This document shows positions 7,053-18,500 of a stretch of DNA of 64,000 nt, one piece after another (the first letter of the stretch is position 1; the number at the start of each line of letters is the position of its first letter). The notes under the pieces were generated by a model that was given only the letters and a program-made list of their open reading frames with translations, did not search any database and was not told the DNA's origin. Source of the DNA: Deltaproteobacteria bacterium. GTDB taxonomy: Bacteria; Myxococcota_A; Polyangia; Polyangiales; Ga0077539. The translations under genes were made by a program, and so were the position numbers. The stretch is taken from NCBI GenBank assembly GCA_016218725.1, contig JACRDB010000067.1, positions 31,854 to 95,853 of the forward strand, read 5' to 3'.

Positions 7053-7676
7053 CTACAGCGCCCAGAGCGCGGCCAGGTCGAGCTCCAGGGCCTCGAAGGG
7101 CTCGGCCAGGACCCTGGCGTCCCCTTCGTAGGTGTCCACCAGGGTGTAGCGGTCTCGCACCCCCGCGGGGGTCTCCTGCGTGGTGAGGGCGTAGACCTCC
7201 AGGGTGCGCAGCTCCGGGGACAGGAGCCAGACGTGACCAATCCTCTCCCGCCGCCAGACGCGCATCTTCCTGCCGCGGTCCAGGGCCTCGGTGGAGGCCG
7301 ACAGCACCTCGCAGACCCAATCCGCCGCGACCGCGAGGAACGCAGGCGCGTCGTCGTTGAAGCCGTCCGCGGGGAACCTCTCCCGGCGCCACCCGGCGAG
7401 GTCCGGGGCTACGATGTCGGGAAGGTGGCCCAGGTGCAGCTCCGGCTCCGGGAGCAACACCCACCCGCCAGGGGCGCCAGGGTCATCATCAAAGGGGCCC
7501 AGGTGCCGCAGGAGCCTCCCCGCTCCGCGCTGGTGCCGCGGACGGGGCCGGGGCATCACCGAGAGCTCCCCGTCCACCACCTGCGCGGTCATCGTCTCGG
7601 GGGCGCCCAGGTAGCCCTCCACCACCTCGGGCCGAAGGTTCGGGAAGCGGGGGCCGAGCGCGGGCGCGACGGTCAT
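7053..7676 (-). CDS. Uma2 family (DUF820) putative restriction-endonuclease-fold protein
   Basis: The 207-residue product has features of the Uma2 family, a PD-(D/E)XK-type fold often found in cyanobacteria and myxobacteria: a hydrophobic LLPEPELHLG segment, PDIVAPDLAGWRRE and DWVCEVLSAST. These supply the acidic residues expected for a metal-dependent nuclease core, followed by a basic KMRVWRRERIGHVWLL stretch. Members are widespread but the true activity is poorly known. Translation starts at ATG 7676. It is downstream of the unknown/DUF4365 pair on the same strand and may share a transcript with it. Confidence 0.75.
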   Translation of the reverse strand: MTVAPALGPRFPNLRPEVVEGYLGAPETMTAQVVDGELSVMPRPRPRHQRGAGRLLRHLGPFDDDPGAPGGWVLLPEPELHLGHLPDIVAPDLAGWRRERFPADGFNDDAPAFLAVAADWVCEVLSASTEALDRGRKMRVWRRERIGHVWLLSPELRTLEVYALTTQETPAGVRDRYTLVDTYEGDARVLAEPFEALELDLAALWAL

Positions 7677-7782
7677 GGGACCCCATCGTAGCGCCTTGCG
7701 CTCACCCTCGGAATAGCCGCTCTCCGGCGAAGGTCGGAGCGGTGGATCCATGCGGCGTCTTCCGTGTACCTTCGCGGGTTGG

Positions 7783-8925
7783 CTAGGCCGCCGAGGGAGG
7801 GTCGAGGATCCTCCCGAAGGCGCCCACGGTGCGGAGACGCCAGGGCCTCTCGCTGCGATCGAGGAGCCCCAGCACCCGGACCGGAGCGCGATCCCGGTGC
7901 GCGTCGCACGCGAGGCGATAGTGCACCTCGTCGAGAGCGAAGCGCACCAGGCGCCATCGCGCCCCCTCGTGGCTCCGCAGTGTGACGATTCGAGCTCCGT
8001 CGGCGTCGCCCTCCTCGTCGCCCGCATCGTCGTCCGAGAGCGCGACGATCACGCCATGGAGCTCGCGTTGCACGAGGGGGCCCACGCCGCGAAGGCCACG
8101 CGCCACCGCTTCCAGGAGGTCAAAGGCGCGGGCCTCCAACAGCACCTCCCTCGCCAGCCCCGCCGTGGCCGGCACCCGAGGGCTCGGGCCCACCGCGAGC
8201 TCCAGTTGCAGGTCTCGCAGTTCGACGCGCAACCCCAGGACGGCCTCGCACATGTTGGCGTTAAGGCCGTCACCATAGCCCGCCAGCACGGCGTCGGCGC
8301 CGCCTCCAAGGACGGCGTCTCGGACCCGCCCGAAGCCCCGGAGGATCCGGTCGGAGACTCGCCGCCCCAGCGGTGGGGTCTGGGGACCCGCGCCGATGGA
8401 AGGCGCGACCGGCAGGTCCACATTCGCGACGAAGCCCCCCTCGGCTGCCGGGCCAAAGCGACAGGTGCTCGCGAACCGGAGGGCGGCCGCGGTCGGGCGC
8501 GGAAACGACGCGCGAGGGCTCTCCTCGGCGCACGCCGCGGCGACGAGGAGATCGTAGAGGCTCTGGCCGAGCCGCACGACCACGGGGAGCGGTAGCGTCC
8601 CGTGACTCGCGGCGCTCGTGCGAAGGCACACCCGCAGGCGGTCCGAGTCCGCGCGTAGGAGGTCCCGGACCAGCGCCTCGGGAGGGCGGGCCTCGAGCTC
8701 CGCCACGCCGTGGACGACGCGCTCGAGCTGGTCCGCGAAATCTCGCGCGGAGGCGGAGGCAGGGAACACGACCTCGACCGCGTCCTCTGCGGTGGTCGGG
8801 CCTTGGAACACGAGAACGTCGCTCCGGCTGAAGGGGCGGCGCGTCCACCCGGCCCCCGTGAGGTAGGCCGCGAGGTCCTCGGGCTGCACGGAGGCGAGGC
8901 CCGGAGGGAGCTGCGCGGCGCTCAC
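7783..8925 (-). CDS. Protein of unknown function coupled to DUF4365 gene
   Basis: The 380-residue protein starts at GTG 8925, overlapping the DUF4365 stop codon by four bases, so the two are almost certainly translated together. It is soluble, with no signal or membrane segment. Sequence landmarks are YLTGAGWTRRPFSRSDVLVF near the N-terminus, a long middle rich in Leu/Val and Arg, and an acidic SDDDAGDEEGDADGAR segment. No family is recognised. Tight coupling suggests it acts with the nuclease-like neighbour, for example as an accessory, sensor or antidote. That idea is inference from position only. Confidence 0.7.
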   Translation of the reverse strand: MSAAQLPPGLASVQPEDLAAYLTGAGWTRRPFSRSDVLVFQGPTTAEDAVEVVFPASASARDFADQLERVVHGVAELEARPPEALVRDLLRADSDRLRVCLRTSAASHGTLPLPVVVRLGQSLYDLLVAAACAEESPRASFPRPTAAALRFASTCRFGPAAEGGFVANVDLPVAPSIGAGPQTPPLGRRVSDRILRGFGRVRDAVLGGGADAVLAGYGDGLNANMCEAVLGLRVELRDLQLELAVGPSPRVPATAGLAREVLLEARAFDLLEAVARGLRGVGPLVQRELHGVIVALSDDDAGDEEGDADGARIVTLRSHEGARWRLVRFALDEVHYRLACDAHRDRAPVRVLGLLDRSERPWRLRTVGAFGRILDPPSAA

Positions 8926-9437
8926 GGCCAGCCTCCCGCGCGCACCCGGGCCATCATGCCCTGGACCGCGGCTACGTCGAAGACGTTGCTGCGGGGGAGT
9001 GCGACGCGCACGCGCTGTTCGTTGGTGGTCGGGGCCTGCCCGCGGAGGTGGGTCCACCAGGCACAGCGCCGGAGGAGCAGGTGCTCGGGCGTGACGGTGA
9101 GCCATGCCTCCGGGTCCTCTGGAAGCGCTAGCACCACGAGGATCAAGGGGCGCCCGCGGTGCGTCTCCACCAGGTCCTGCTGGCTTCTGGCCTCCAGGTC
9201 GTAGCGCACGGTGGCGTCGGTGAGGGCGCCGTTCTGCCATGCCTTGGCCTGGAGATCAATGCCGAAGCCGGTCTCGAACCTGCGCCGGGGGTCACCGGCC
9301 CGCACCTGGACATCGTTGATCGATCCGTCGATGCCATAGTCGTGGGTCCGCGCGGAGCAACTATAGCCCGCCCGGAACGCCACCGCCTGGATGTACGCCG
9401 CGCTCAGCCCCTCGCGGACGTGGTTCTCCGTCAACAT
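8922..9437 (-). CDS. DUF4365-type nuclease-like protein
   Basis: The 171-residue protein begins MLTENHVREGLSAAYIQAVA and contains AGYSCSARTHDYGIDGSI, followed by FGIDLQAKAW. This pattern, an Ala-rich helix, a DxGID motif and a Q/E-x-K strand, matches DUF4365, a PD-(D/E)XK-related domain found in predicted nucleases and defence loci. Here Gln replaces the usual acidic residue in QAK, a tolerated variant in the superfamily. The frame is open upstream, but the conserved LTENHVRE start places the ATG at 9437. It is the first gene of a coupled pair. Confidence 0.75.
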   Translation of the reverse strand: MLTENHVREGLSAAYIQAVAFRAGYSCSARTHDYGIDGSINDVQVRAGDPRRRFETGFGIDLQAKAWQNGALTDATVRYDLEARSQQDLVETHRGRPLILVVLALPEDPEAWLTVTPEHLLLRRCAWWTHLRGQAPTTNEQRVRVALPRSNVFDVAAVQGMMARVRAGGWP

Positions 9438-10025
9438 GGCCCAAGCATACTGAACGGATGATAGGTTCTCCAGCCCGAACTCCCTCCACGACCGATTGCT
9501 GAGCGCGTCGGCCCCTCCCCGCGTTGCCGCACCGCCATCCGTCAGCGTTGACGTTGCTCGGCACGTCGGAGCGAGGAACGCGGTACCTCCTGCGCCCTGG
9601 CGCTGCGTCGGAGCGACAGGCCCTGCGCCCGCTGGGATCGCAGCCGAACGACGGCGGCGCCGAGTACCCCCCGGCACATGGGTTGAGCGCAAAGGACTTG
9701 CGAGTGAAGCGAAGGATGAGCGGGTTGGGTGGCCCGGTGTGGGCGGTCAAGTTGGTGGCTGCAATCCCTTACCTTCACCCTCACCCCGTGCTCCTCAACA
9801 ACTCTCGGCCGGGACAATCTGCCCCAGCCGGGAGGAGCGTCTGATGGCGGACGCCCGCGCACGCACATTGGAGCAACGAGGGCCACATCCACAGCGCCTT
9901 CATCGCTCCAACACCCATTTCACGCAGTAGCGCCAGGCCTTTGAATCATGAGAAAGATCCTTACCTGTCAGCGATGTGGGATCCTCCGTCCGTGGAGTGT
10001 CTCCCCAGGCCCGGGGAATGGCGCA
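9438..10025. other. Intergenic stretch without a convincing gene
   Basis: These 588 bases separate the DUF4365 gene and the HEWEH-protein gene. Short open frames exist on both strands, but none has a good start, steady third-position GC or a recognisable domain. Composition falls toward AT near 9900-10000, continuing into the GC-poorer gene that follows. The stretch may hold the promoter of the DUF4365 pair plus decayed sequence. No insertion-sequence ends, tRNA or attachment repeats were seen. Confidence 0.5.
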
Positions 10026-11321
10026 TCACGGGATCACCAACCGAGAGAGGCGCTCGTTGGCCACCGAATAGTAGGTCAGTTCCGCGAGTGTCCGGAAGTA
10101 GACTGAAGGCAGATCCCCCAGGAAAGCGAGGTTCTGCCACAGTTCGTCATCCAAATGAAGCCTCGTCCAGCGCCACTCCTCCAGAAACGCGAGCACCTCC
10201 GACCCCATTCTATTGGGACGGTCGAGGGAGAATGAATACCTCTCGCCCCCGGCCTCCACACCTTCGAAACTGCCTCTGAAATGGCTCCAGTGCTCCCACT
10301 CATGGATGAGCGGAGCGATGCGACGGAGGACCTGGCTGAGTGCGAGACTTTGGCCCTCTTCATGGCTCATGTCACCGGCATCAATATCCCGAATCAGGAG
10401 GAGCGAATTCAAGGGATGGGGACGAGCGATGAACAAGGCAGTGACGTAGCCCTGCATGAAATCCCTCACCTGTGCATCGAAGTTGGCTCCGTCCAGGATC
10501 TTGATGTCGAAATCCCTGCGGCGGTAGCCCGCCAGCAGTCGGCTCACGGAGGGATACAAATTGGCCTCCAGGAGGTCTGTCAGATCTCCAACGGCGAATG
10601 ACATGCACCGCCTCCACCGGGGCAGGATTCGCTCAGCGACGCACTGACCGATCTTGCGTCTCGCCTTCAAGCGATGGGCACCGAGGGCTGTTTCGTCGCC
10701 CATATCGAGGTAGACAGAAGTCGCCTTTCGAGCGACTCTCATGTCATCCAACCACTCCGTGTGTGGAGAGGCATTCAACTGTGTAGCAATCTGCTCTGGG
10801 GACAGACCACGGGCACACATAACTGTCACTAACTTGGAAGTCGGAGGTGGCTCCGTGGGGGACGGACTCTCATGATATACAATTTCCTGTAGTTTTGCGG
10901 CTACGTCTTCGCACGCAAGGACAAACACCAGTCGGCGCAGGATGTACTCGCCAACCGATGAGGCCAACGCGCAGCCAAGCACTGCGTCGAGGAGCCCTGG
11001 CGGATACCTCACGAGCGATGCGGGGTTCGAGAGGCGCTTCGCCAACATTTCCGCCCGATCCCAGTCATCGCCCGCCAGGTATTCGATGTAGTTCACCAGG
11101 ATGGCCTCGTGCTGAGGCTGAAGCAGAGAACAAACGAAGCTTGCCTCGACAGAGTCAAGGTATTGATGAAACCCGGCCTGGACCCAGGGACTCGGGTCGT
11201 GGGAGAAGGCCGGCCGAGCATAGGACCTGCAAAGGTCCAGAAGGCGGGGGTAGGAAAGGCCAGTTCGCATGACTCCAAAGACCTCCGACAGCGCCAATTC
11301 TCGCGCATGGGAATCGTCCAT
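10026..11321 (-). CDS. Putative HEWEH metalloprotease-like protein
   Basis: The 431-residue protein carries the zinc-metalloprotease signature HExxH as HEWEH (residues 340-344, context LIHEWEHWSHF). An acidic cluster about 35 residues later (VLAFLEEWRW) could give the third ligand. The N-terminal two thirds are helical and unrecognised. There is no signal peptide. The ATG at 11321 follows GAGGGAG by eight bases and is preferred to an upstream GTG at 11375. The gene is visibly less GC-rich than its neighbours and uses more A/T third positions, suggesting acquisition from elsewhere. It diverges from a Ser/Thr kinase gene only 40 bases away. Proteolytic activity is inferred from the motif. Confidence 0.65.
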   Translation of the reverse strand: MDDSHARELALSEVFGVMRTGLSYPRLLDLCRSYARPAFSHDPSPWVQAGFHQYLDSVEASFVCSLLQPQHEAILVNYIEYLAGDDWDRAEMLAKRLSNPASLVRYPPGLLDAVLGCALASSVGEYILRRLVFVLACEDVAAKLQEIVYHESPSPTEPPPTSKLVTVMCARGLSPEQIATQLNASPHTEWLDDMRVARKATSVYLDMGDETALGAHRLKARRKIGQCVAERILPRWRRCMSFAVGDLTDLLEANLYPSVSRLLAGYRRRDFDIKILDGANFDAQVRDFMQGYVTALFIARPHPLNSLLLIRDIDAGDMSHEEGQSLALSQVLRRIAPLIHEWEHWSHFRGSFEGVEAGGERYSFSLDRPNRMGSEVLAFLEEWRWTRLHLDDELWQNLAFLGDLPSVYFRTLAELTYYSVANERLSRLVIP

Positions 11322-11361
11322 GGAGAGAACTCCCTCGACAAGTTCCTGAAGCAAGGCGTTC

Positions 11362-12312
11362 TTGAAACGCTTCACCTACCTGGAGAAGTACCTGAAGAAG
11401 GCCCGCAAGACCTTCCCCCCGATGATCCCTGGTTACACCCTCGGGCGCCGCCTGGGTGTGGGTGGCATGGGCGTGGTGTTCCTCGCCGAGCGGAATTCGG
11501 ACCGCGCCCTCGTCGCGATCAAATTTCTGCTGCCAGACCAGGCCCTGAACCCACTAGCCAGGAAGGTCTTCGTCCGCGAGCAGGGGAGCATGTGGCTCCT
11601 GCGGCATCGTAACCTCGTGGCCTTCCTCGACAACGGCATCGTCGGGGACATTCCCTGGTTCGTCATGGAGTACTGCCACCACGGAGACCTCGACGGCCTC
11701 GTCTGGCGCAAGGGCGGGCGCATTCCGGCGCTCTTCGCCGCGAAGATCACCCGGCAGGTACTCGACGGCCTGGAGGCCCTCCACCTGGCGGGGCTGGTCC
11801 ACCGGGACCTGAAGCCCGAGAACGTGTTCCTTACCACCGTCAGCGGCGAGGGCCTGGTCAAGGTCGCCGATTTCGGCCTCGCCCACAGCTACGAGAACGC
11901 AGGCGTAGGCTCTCTCACCGCCCAGGGCACTTGGATGGGATCCCCGCCGTTCATGTCCCGAGAGCAACTCGAAGACTTCTCGGGCGTCGGGCCGGCCGCA
12001 GACCTTTGGGCCGCGGGCGCGACGCTGTACTTCATGCTGTCGGGGCAGTTCACCCGGGAGTTCCCCGAGGGCTCCCTCGACAACGCCATTGCCGCGGCTG
12101 AAATCGTGGATACGGCGCCGATCATCCCGCTCCGAGCGCGGCTCGAAGGCGTCGACCACGACGTCCCCGACGCGCTGTTCGACGTCGTCGAGCGCGCCGT
12201 GCACCCGACCGCCGAGCCATCTCCCAAGGGCCGCTTCGCCACCGCCGCGGAGTTCCGGGACGCGCTCGCCGCGGCGATCCCCACGGTGGGCTCCTCGGCG
12301 AAGGGACCGTAG
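11362..12312 (+). CDS. Serine/threonine protein kinase (Pkn type)
   Basis: A 316-residue eukaryote-like kinase made of little more than the catalytic domain. It has the glycine loop LGVGGMGVVF, the ATP-binding Lys54 in VAIK, HRDLKPEN with catalytic D149, DFG with D170 and an SPPFMSREQL activation end. There is no transmembrane or sensor domain, so it should act in the cytoplasm. The TTG at 11362 is chosen because third positions are already strongly G/C from there and a stop lies at 11347. An ATG at 11422 would still give an intact kinase. It is head-to-head with the HEWEH protein gene. Confidence 0.9.
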   Translation: MKRFTYLEKYLKKARKTFPPMIPGYTLGRRLGVGGMGVVFLAERNSDRALVAIKFLLPDQALNPLARKVFVREQGSMWLLRHRNLVAFLDNGIVGDIPWFVMEYCHHGDLDGLVWRKGGRIPALFAAKITRQVLDGLEALHLAGLVHRDLKPENVFLTTVSGEGLVKVADFGLAHSYENAGVGSLTAQGTWMGSPPFMSREQLEDFSGVGPAADLWAAGATLYFMLSGQFTREFPEGSLDNAIAAAEIVDTAPIIPLRARLEGVDHDVPDALFDVVERAVHPTAEPSPKGRFATAAEFRDALAAAIPTVGSSAKGP

Positions 12313-12322
12313 CGCGTAGGAC

Positions 12323-13263
12323 TCAACACCCCTCGTCGACCACGCCGTCGCAGTCATCGTCCACGCCGTTGCCGCACGCCTCCGCCCTCGGCCGCACCTC
12401 GCCCTCGCAGCGGCCCCACGCGCCGGCCGTGCACAGCTCCATCCCCGCGCGGCACGCCCCCCGCCCGAGGGTGCCCGTCGGGCCCGCGTAGCACATCCGG
12501 AAGACCCCGTCGTCCACCCGGGTGTTGCAGTCGTCGTCGAGGTTGTTGCACGTCTCCGCCCGCGGCCGCACCTCGCCCTCGCACACGCCCCAGGCGCTCG
12601 CCACGCAGCGCTGGGTCCCCGCCCGGCACACCCCCACGCCCGCGGTGCCTGCGCCCCCCGCGTAGCACTCCCGCTGGAGCCCCTCGTCGGTCATCCCGTC
12701 GCAGTCGTTGTCGTCCCCGTCGCAGGCCTCGTCGCTCGGGCGCACGCCCCCCACGCACGGGCCCCACGAGCCCGTCTCCGCGCAGCCCTGCGAGCCCCAC
12801 GCGCAGGCCCCTCGGCCCGCCAGCGCGGGGGGGCCGTCGTAGCACCGCTGGCGCATCCCCGGCGTGCACACGCAACCCTCGTCCACGGCCCCATCGCAGT
12901 CGTTGTCCGACCCGTCACCGCACACCTCGAAGGCCCCGCAGCCCGGCCCATCAAAGGCCACGAGGTCTCGCGTGACAGGCTCGCCTCCTATGTCTCCTAC
13001 GTCGTTTGCGACGTCCATGGCCACATCCATGACGGGCGCCACGCTCGCCTCCATCCACGTATCCACGGACGCCTCCATGGTGGCGTCCAGACCCCCGTCG
13101 AGGGCCCCGCCGTCCTTGACATCCACGCTCACCTCGGCTTCGCTTACGAGGTCCGCGGCGGCGTCCTGCGGGGCGAGCACCACTCCAGGGTCCTGGTCCG
13201 CCGCGCAGGACAGCCCCAGGAGGCACCCACCCGTACAATATAACCACGCCCGGCGCCGAGCGC

Positions 13264-13267
<4 letters not shown>
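12323..13267 (-). CDS. MopE-like Cys/Asp-repeat lipoprotein
   Basis: The 314-residue product has an N-terminal signal with a lipobox-like GLSC, then an Asp/Val-rich linker. About four imperfect repeats built on C-x(n)-DNDCDGxxDEG follow (for example CGDGSDNDCDGAVDEGC and CDGDDNDCDGMTDEG). These match the putative metal-binding MopE-type motif, which is very abundant in myxobacteria; MopE itself binds copper in methanotrophs. Calcium or copper binding outside the cell is likely, but the partner is unknown. Its ATG overlaps the amylase stop (ATGA), so both form one operon. Confidence 0.85.
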
Positions 13268-15480
<2,213 letters not shown>

Positions 15481-15550
15481 GGGGGGAGTATAGCCCGAAT
15501 CCCTGGAACAAAAGATGCGCCCCCCGGGGCGGTGGTGTAGTGCCCGAAGG

Positions 15551-18500
15551 ATGGCCGAGTTCGTCCACCTGCACGTGCACACGCAGTACTCCATGCTGGA
15601 GGGGGCCCTGACCATCAAGGCCCTCCTCGGGAGGACCCGCGCGCTAGGCATGAGCGCCGTGGCCATGACGGATCACGGCAACATGCACGGGGCCATCGAG
15701 CTGTACAAGAAGTCCAAGGACGCCGGGGTGCAGCCCATCCTCGGGTGCGAGCTCGCGTTTCTGTACCCCGGTGACCGCTACGACAAGGCCGAGAAGAAGC
15801 ACCCGAGGAGCTACCACCTGCCGCTTCTGGCCTCCACCGAGGAGGGCTACAAGAACCTCATCGCCCTGGTGTCCCACGCCTGGAGGGAGGGCCCCGACGG
15901 CAACCCCATGAGCACCCTGGAGCGCCTCGCGGAGCATGCGAAGGGCCTGGTGGTGCTCACCGGGTGCCTCGGGGGCGTGGTGCCCCAGGCGCTCCTACAA
16001 CACTCCCCCGAGGAGGCCCGGAGGGTGCTCGGGCTCCTCAAGGACCTCGTGGACCCGGGGGCGCTGTACGTGGAGCTCCAGGACCACGGGCTGGTGGAGC
16101 AGCCCATCGTGAACCGGCTGTTGCTTGAGCTCGCCCGCGGGATGGCGCTCCCGGTGGTGGCCACCAACGACGTGACGTACCTCCGGCGCGAGGACGCCCA
16201 GGCCCAGCGGGCGCTCACCTGCATCGCCGCGGGCGTCACGCTGGAGCACGCCGAGCACAGCGCCCACGGCTCCGAGGAGATGTACCTCAAGGGCCCCGAC
16301 GAGATGGCCGAGCTCTTCGCCGAGGTGCCCGAGGCGCTGGAGAACACCCTGGCCATCCGCGAGCGCTGCGCGCTCAAGCTCACGCTGGACAAGCCCTCCC
16401 TGCCGCGCTTCAAGGACGAGGGCGGCGCCGTGGTCACCGACGCCGACGAGTACTTCGCGAGGCTCTCGCGGGAGGGGCTGGAGCAGCGCTTCCAGGCCTT
16501 CCGCCGGCAGGGCAAGGCCTTCGATGAGAGGAAGTACCGGGACCGCCTGGAGGTGGAGATCGCGGTGATCACCGCGATGAAGTTCCCGGGGTACTTCCTG
16601 ATCGTGCAGGACTTCATCAACTGGGGGAAGAACAACGGCGTGCCCGTGGGGCCTGGCCGGGGCTCCGGCGCGGGCTCGCTGGTGGCCTACGCCCTGCGCA
16701 TCACGGACCTGGACCCGATCCCCTATGACCTGCTCTTCGAGCGCTTCTTGAACCCCGAGCGCGTGAGCATGCCGGACTTCGACGTGGACTTCTGCATGCT
16801 CAAGCGCGAGCGCGTGATCGAGTACGTGCGGGGGAAGTACGGCCGGGACTCCGTGGGGCAGATCGCCACCTTCCAGGTGCTCAAGGCCAAGAGCTGCGTG
16901 CGGGACGTGGGGCGCGTCCTGGGGCTGTCCTTCGCGGAGACCGACGCCATCGCCAGGCTGGTCCCGGACCCCGAGCAGGGCAAGACCATCCCCCTCAAGG
17001 ACGCCCTGGACAAGGAGCCTCGCCTCCGCGCGCTGTACGAAGAGAGCGAGCAGGCCCGGAGCGTGATTGATCTCGCCCAGAAGCTCGAGGGCATGACCCG
17101 CCACGCGGGGATGCACGCCGCGGGGATCGTGATCTCCGAGGGGCCCCTGTGGCACACGGTGCCGGTGTTCCGCGCGCCCAACGGGGAGCTCGTCACGCAG
17201 TACGCCAAGGACGAGGTCGAGGCCGCGGGGCTGGTGAAGTTCGATTTCCTCGGGCTCACCACGCTCACGGTGCTGGACTTCGCGGTGAACCTCATCGGCA
17301 AGCGCCCGGACCGCGACGGGAGGCCCTTCATCCTGGAGGACATCGCCCTGGACGGGAAGCCCCAGAACCTCGCGGGGGAGGCCCTGCGCGAGGCCCAGCG
17401 CGCCCGGGAGACCTACGAGCTCCTGGCCAGCGGCGAGACCACCGGGGTGTTCCAGCTCGAGTCCTCGGGGATGCAGAAGCTCTTCAAGGACCTGCGCCCC
17501 GACTGCTTTGAGGACATCGTGGCCGCGGTGGCGCTCTACCGCCCGGGCCCGCTCGGGACTGGCATGGTGGAGGACTTCGTCAACCGCAAGCTCGGCAAGA
17601 CCAGGGTGGTCTACCCCCACGACGACCTCAAGGAGATCCTCGAGACCACCTACGGCGTGATCGTCTATCAAGAGCAGGTGATGATGATCGCCCGCCGGAT
17701 GGGGGGCTACTCCCTCGGCGGCGCGGACCTCCTGCGGCGCGCCATGGGCAAGAAGAAGGCCGAGGAGATGGCCAAACAGAAGTCCACCTTCCTCGAAGGG
17801 GCGACGCGCCAGGGCTACGAAGAGGCCAAAGCCGCGGAGATCTTCGACCTCCTGGAGTACTTTGCTGGCTACGGTTTCAACAAGTGTGTCGTTGCGGAGA
17901 CGGTCCTCCAGGACGCGGAGAGCGGAGCCCAGACCACGGTGGGGGAGCTCTTTCAGCGCCGTCAGCCGATGAAGGTCCACGCCCTGGGCGACGACGGGAG
18001 GCTACACCCGAGGGCCGTGACGGACGTGGTGCGCAACGGCCGCAAGCGGGTCTACGAGCTCCGCACCGCGCAAGGGAGAGCGATCGTCGCGACGGACAAC
18101 CACCCCTTCCGCACGCTGGATGGTTGGACGGAGCTCAAGGACCTGCGGCCCGGAGACCGGATCGCGGCGCCGCGGAGGCTGGCGGTGGCGTCCTCGAAGC
18201 GCTGGCCCGAGCACGAGCTGGTGGCGCTCGGGTGGCTTCTCTCCGAGGGTAACACCTGCCACCCGACCTCGCTGTATTTCTACAACAACACACCCGCGGC
18301 GGTGGACGATTTCGTGACGGCTGCGCGGGCCTTCCCGCACAGCGAGGCGCGCATCCACCAGCGGCGTAGCGGCCGCTACGAGGTGTGCGTCAACACCGGT
18401 CGGGACCCCTGGCTGCGGGGCCACCTCCGGGCCCAGGGGCCCGCGGCGCGTCCCGAGGGGGCGACCTTCGAGCCCCTGGCGAGCGGCGCGGCGCCGCTGC

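Noticed and set aside
9496..9930. Possible 144-codon gene in the gap next to the DUF4365 gene
   Set aside because: No domain, no ribosome site and no steady third-position GC; similar frames exist in other phases of the same stretch.
9438..10025. Insertion sequence or attachment site at the edge of the GC-poorer gene
   Set aside because: No terminal inverted repeats, transposase fragments or tRNA end could be found by eye.
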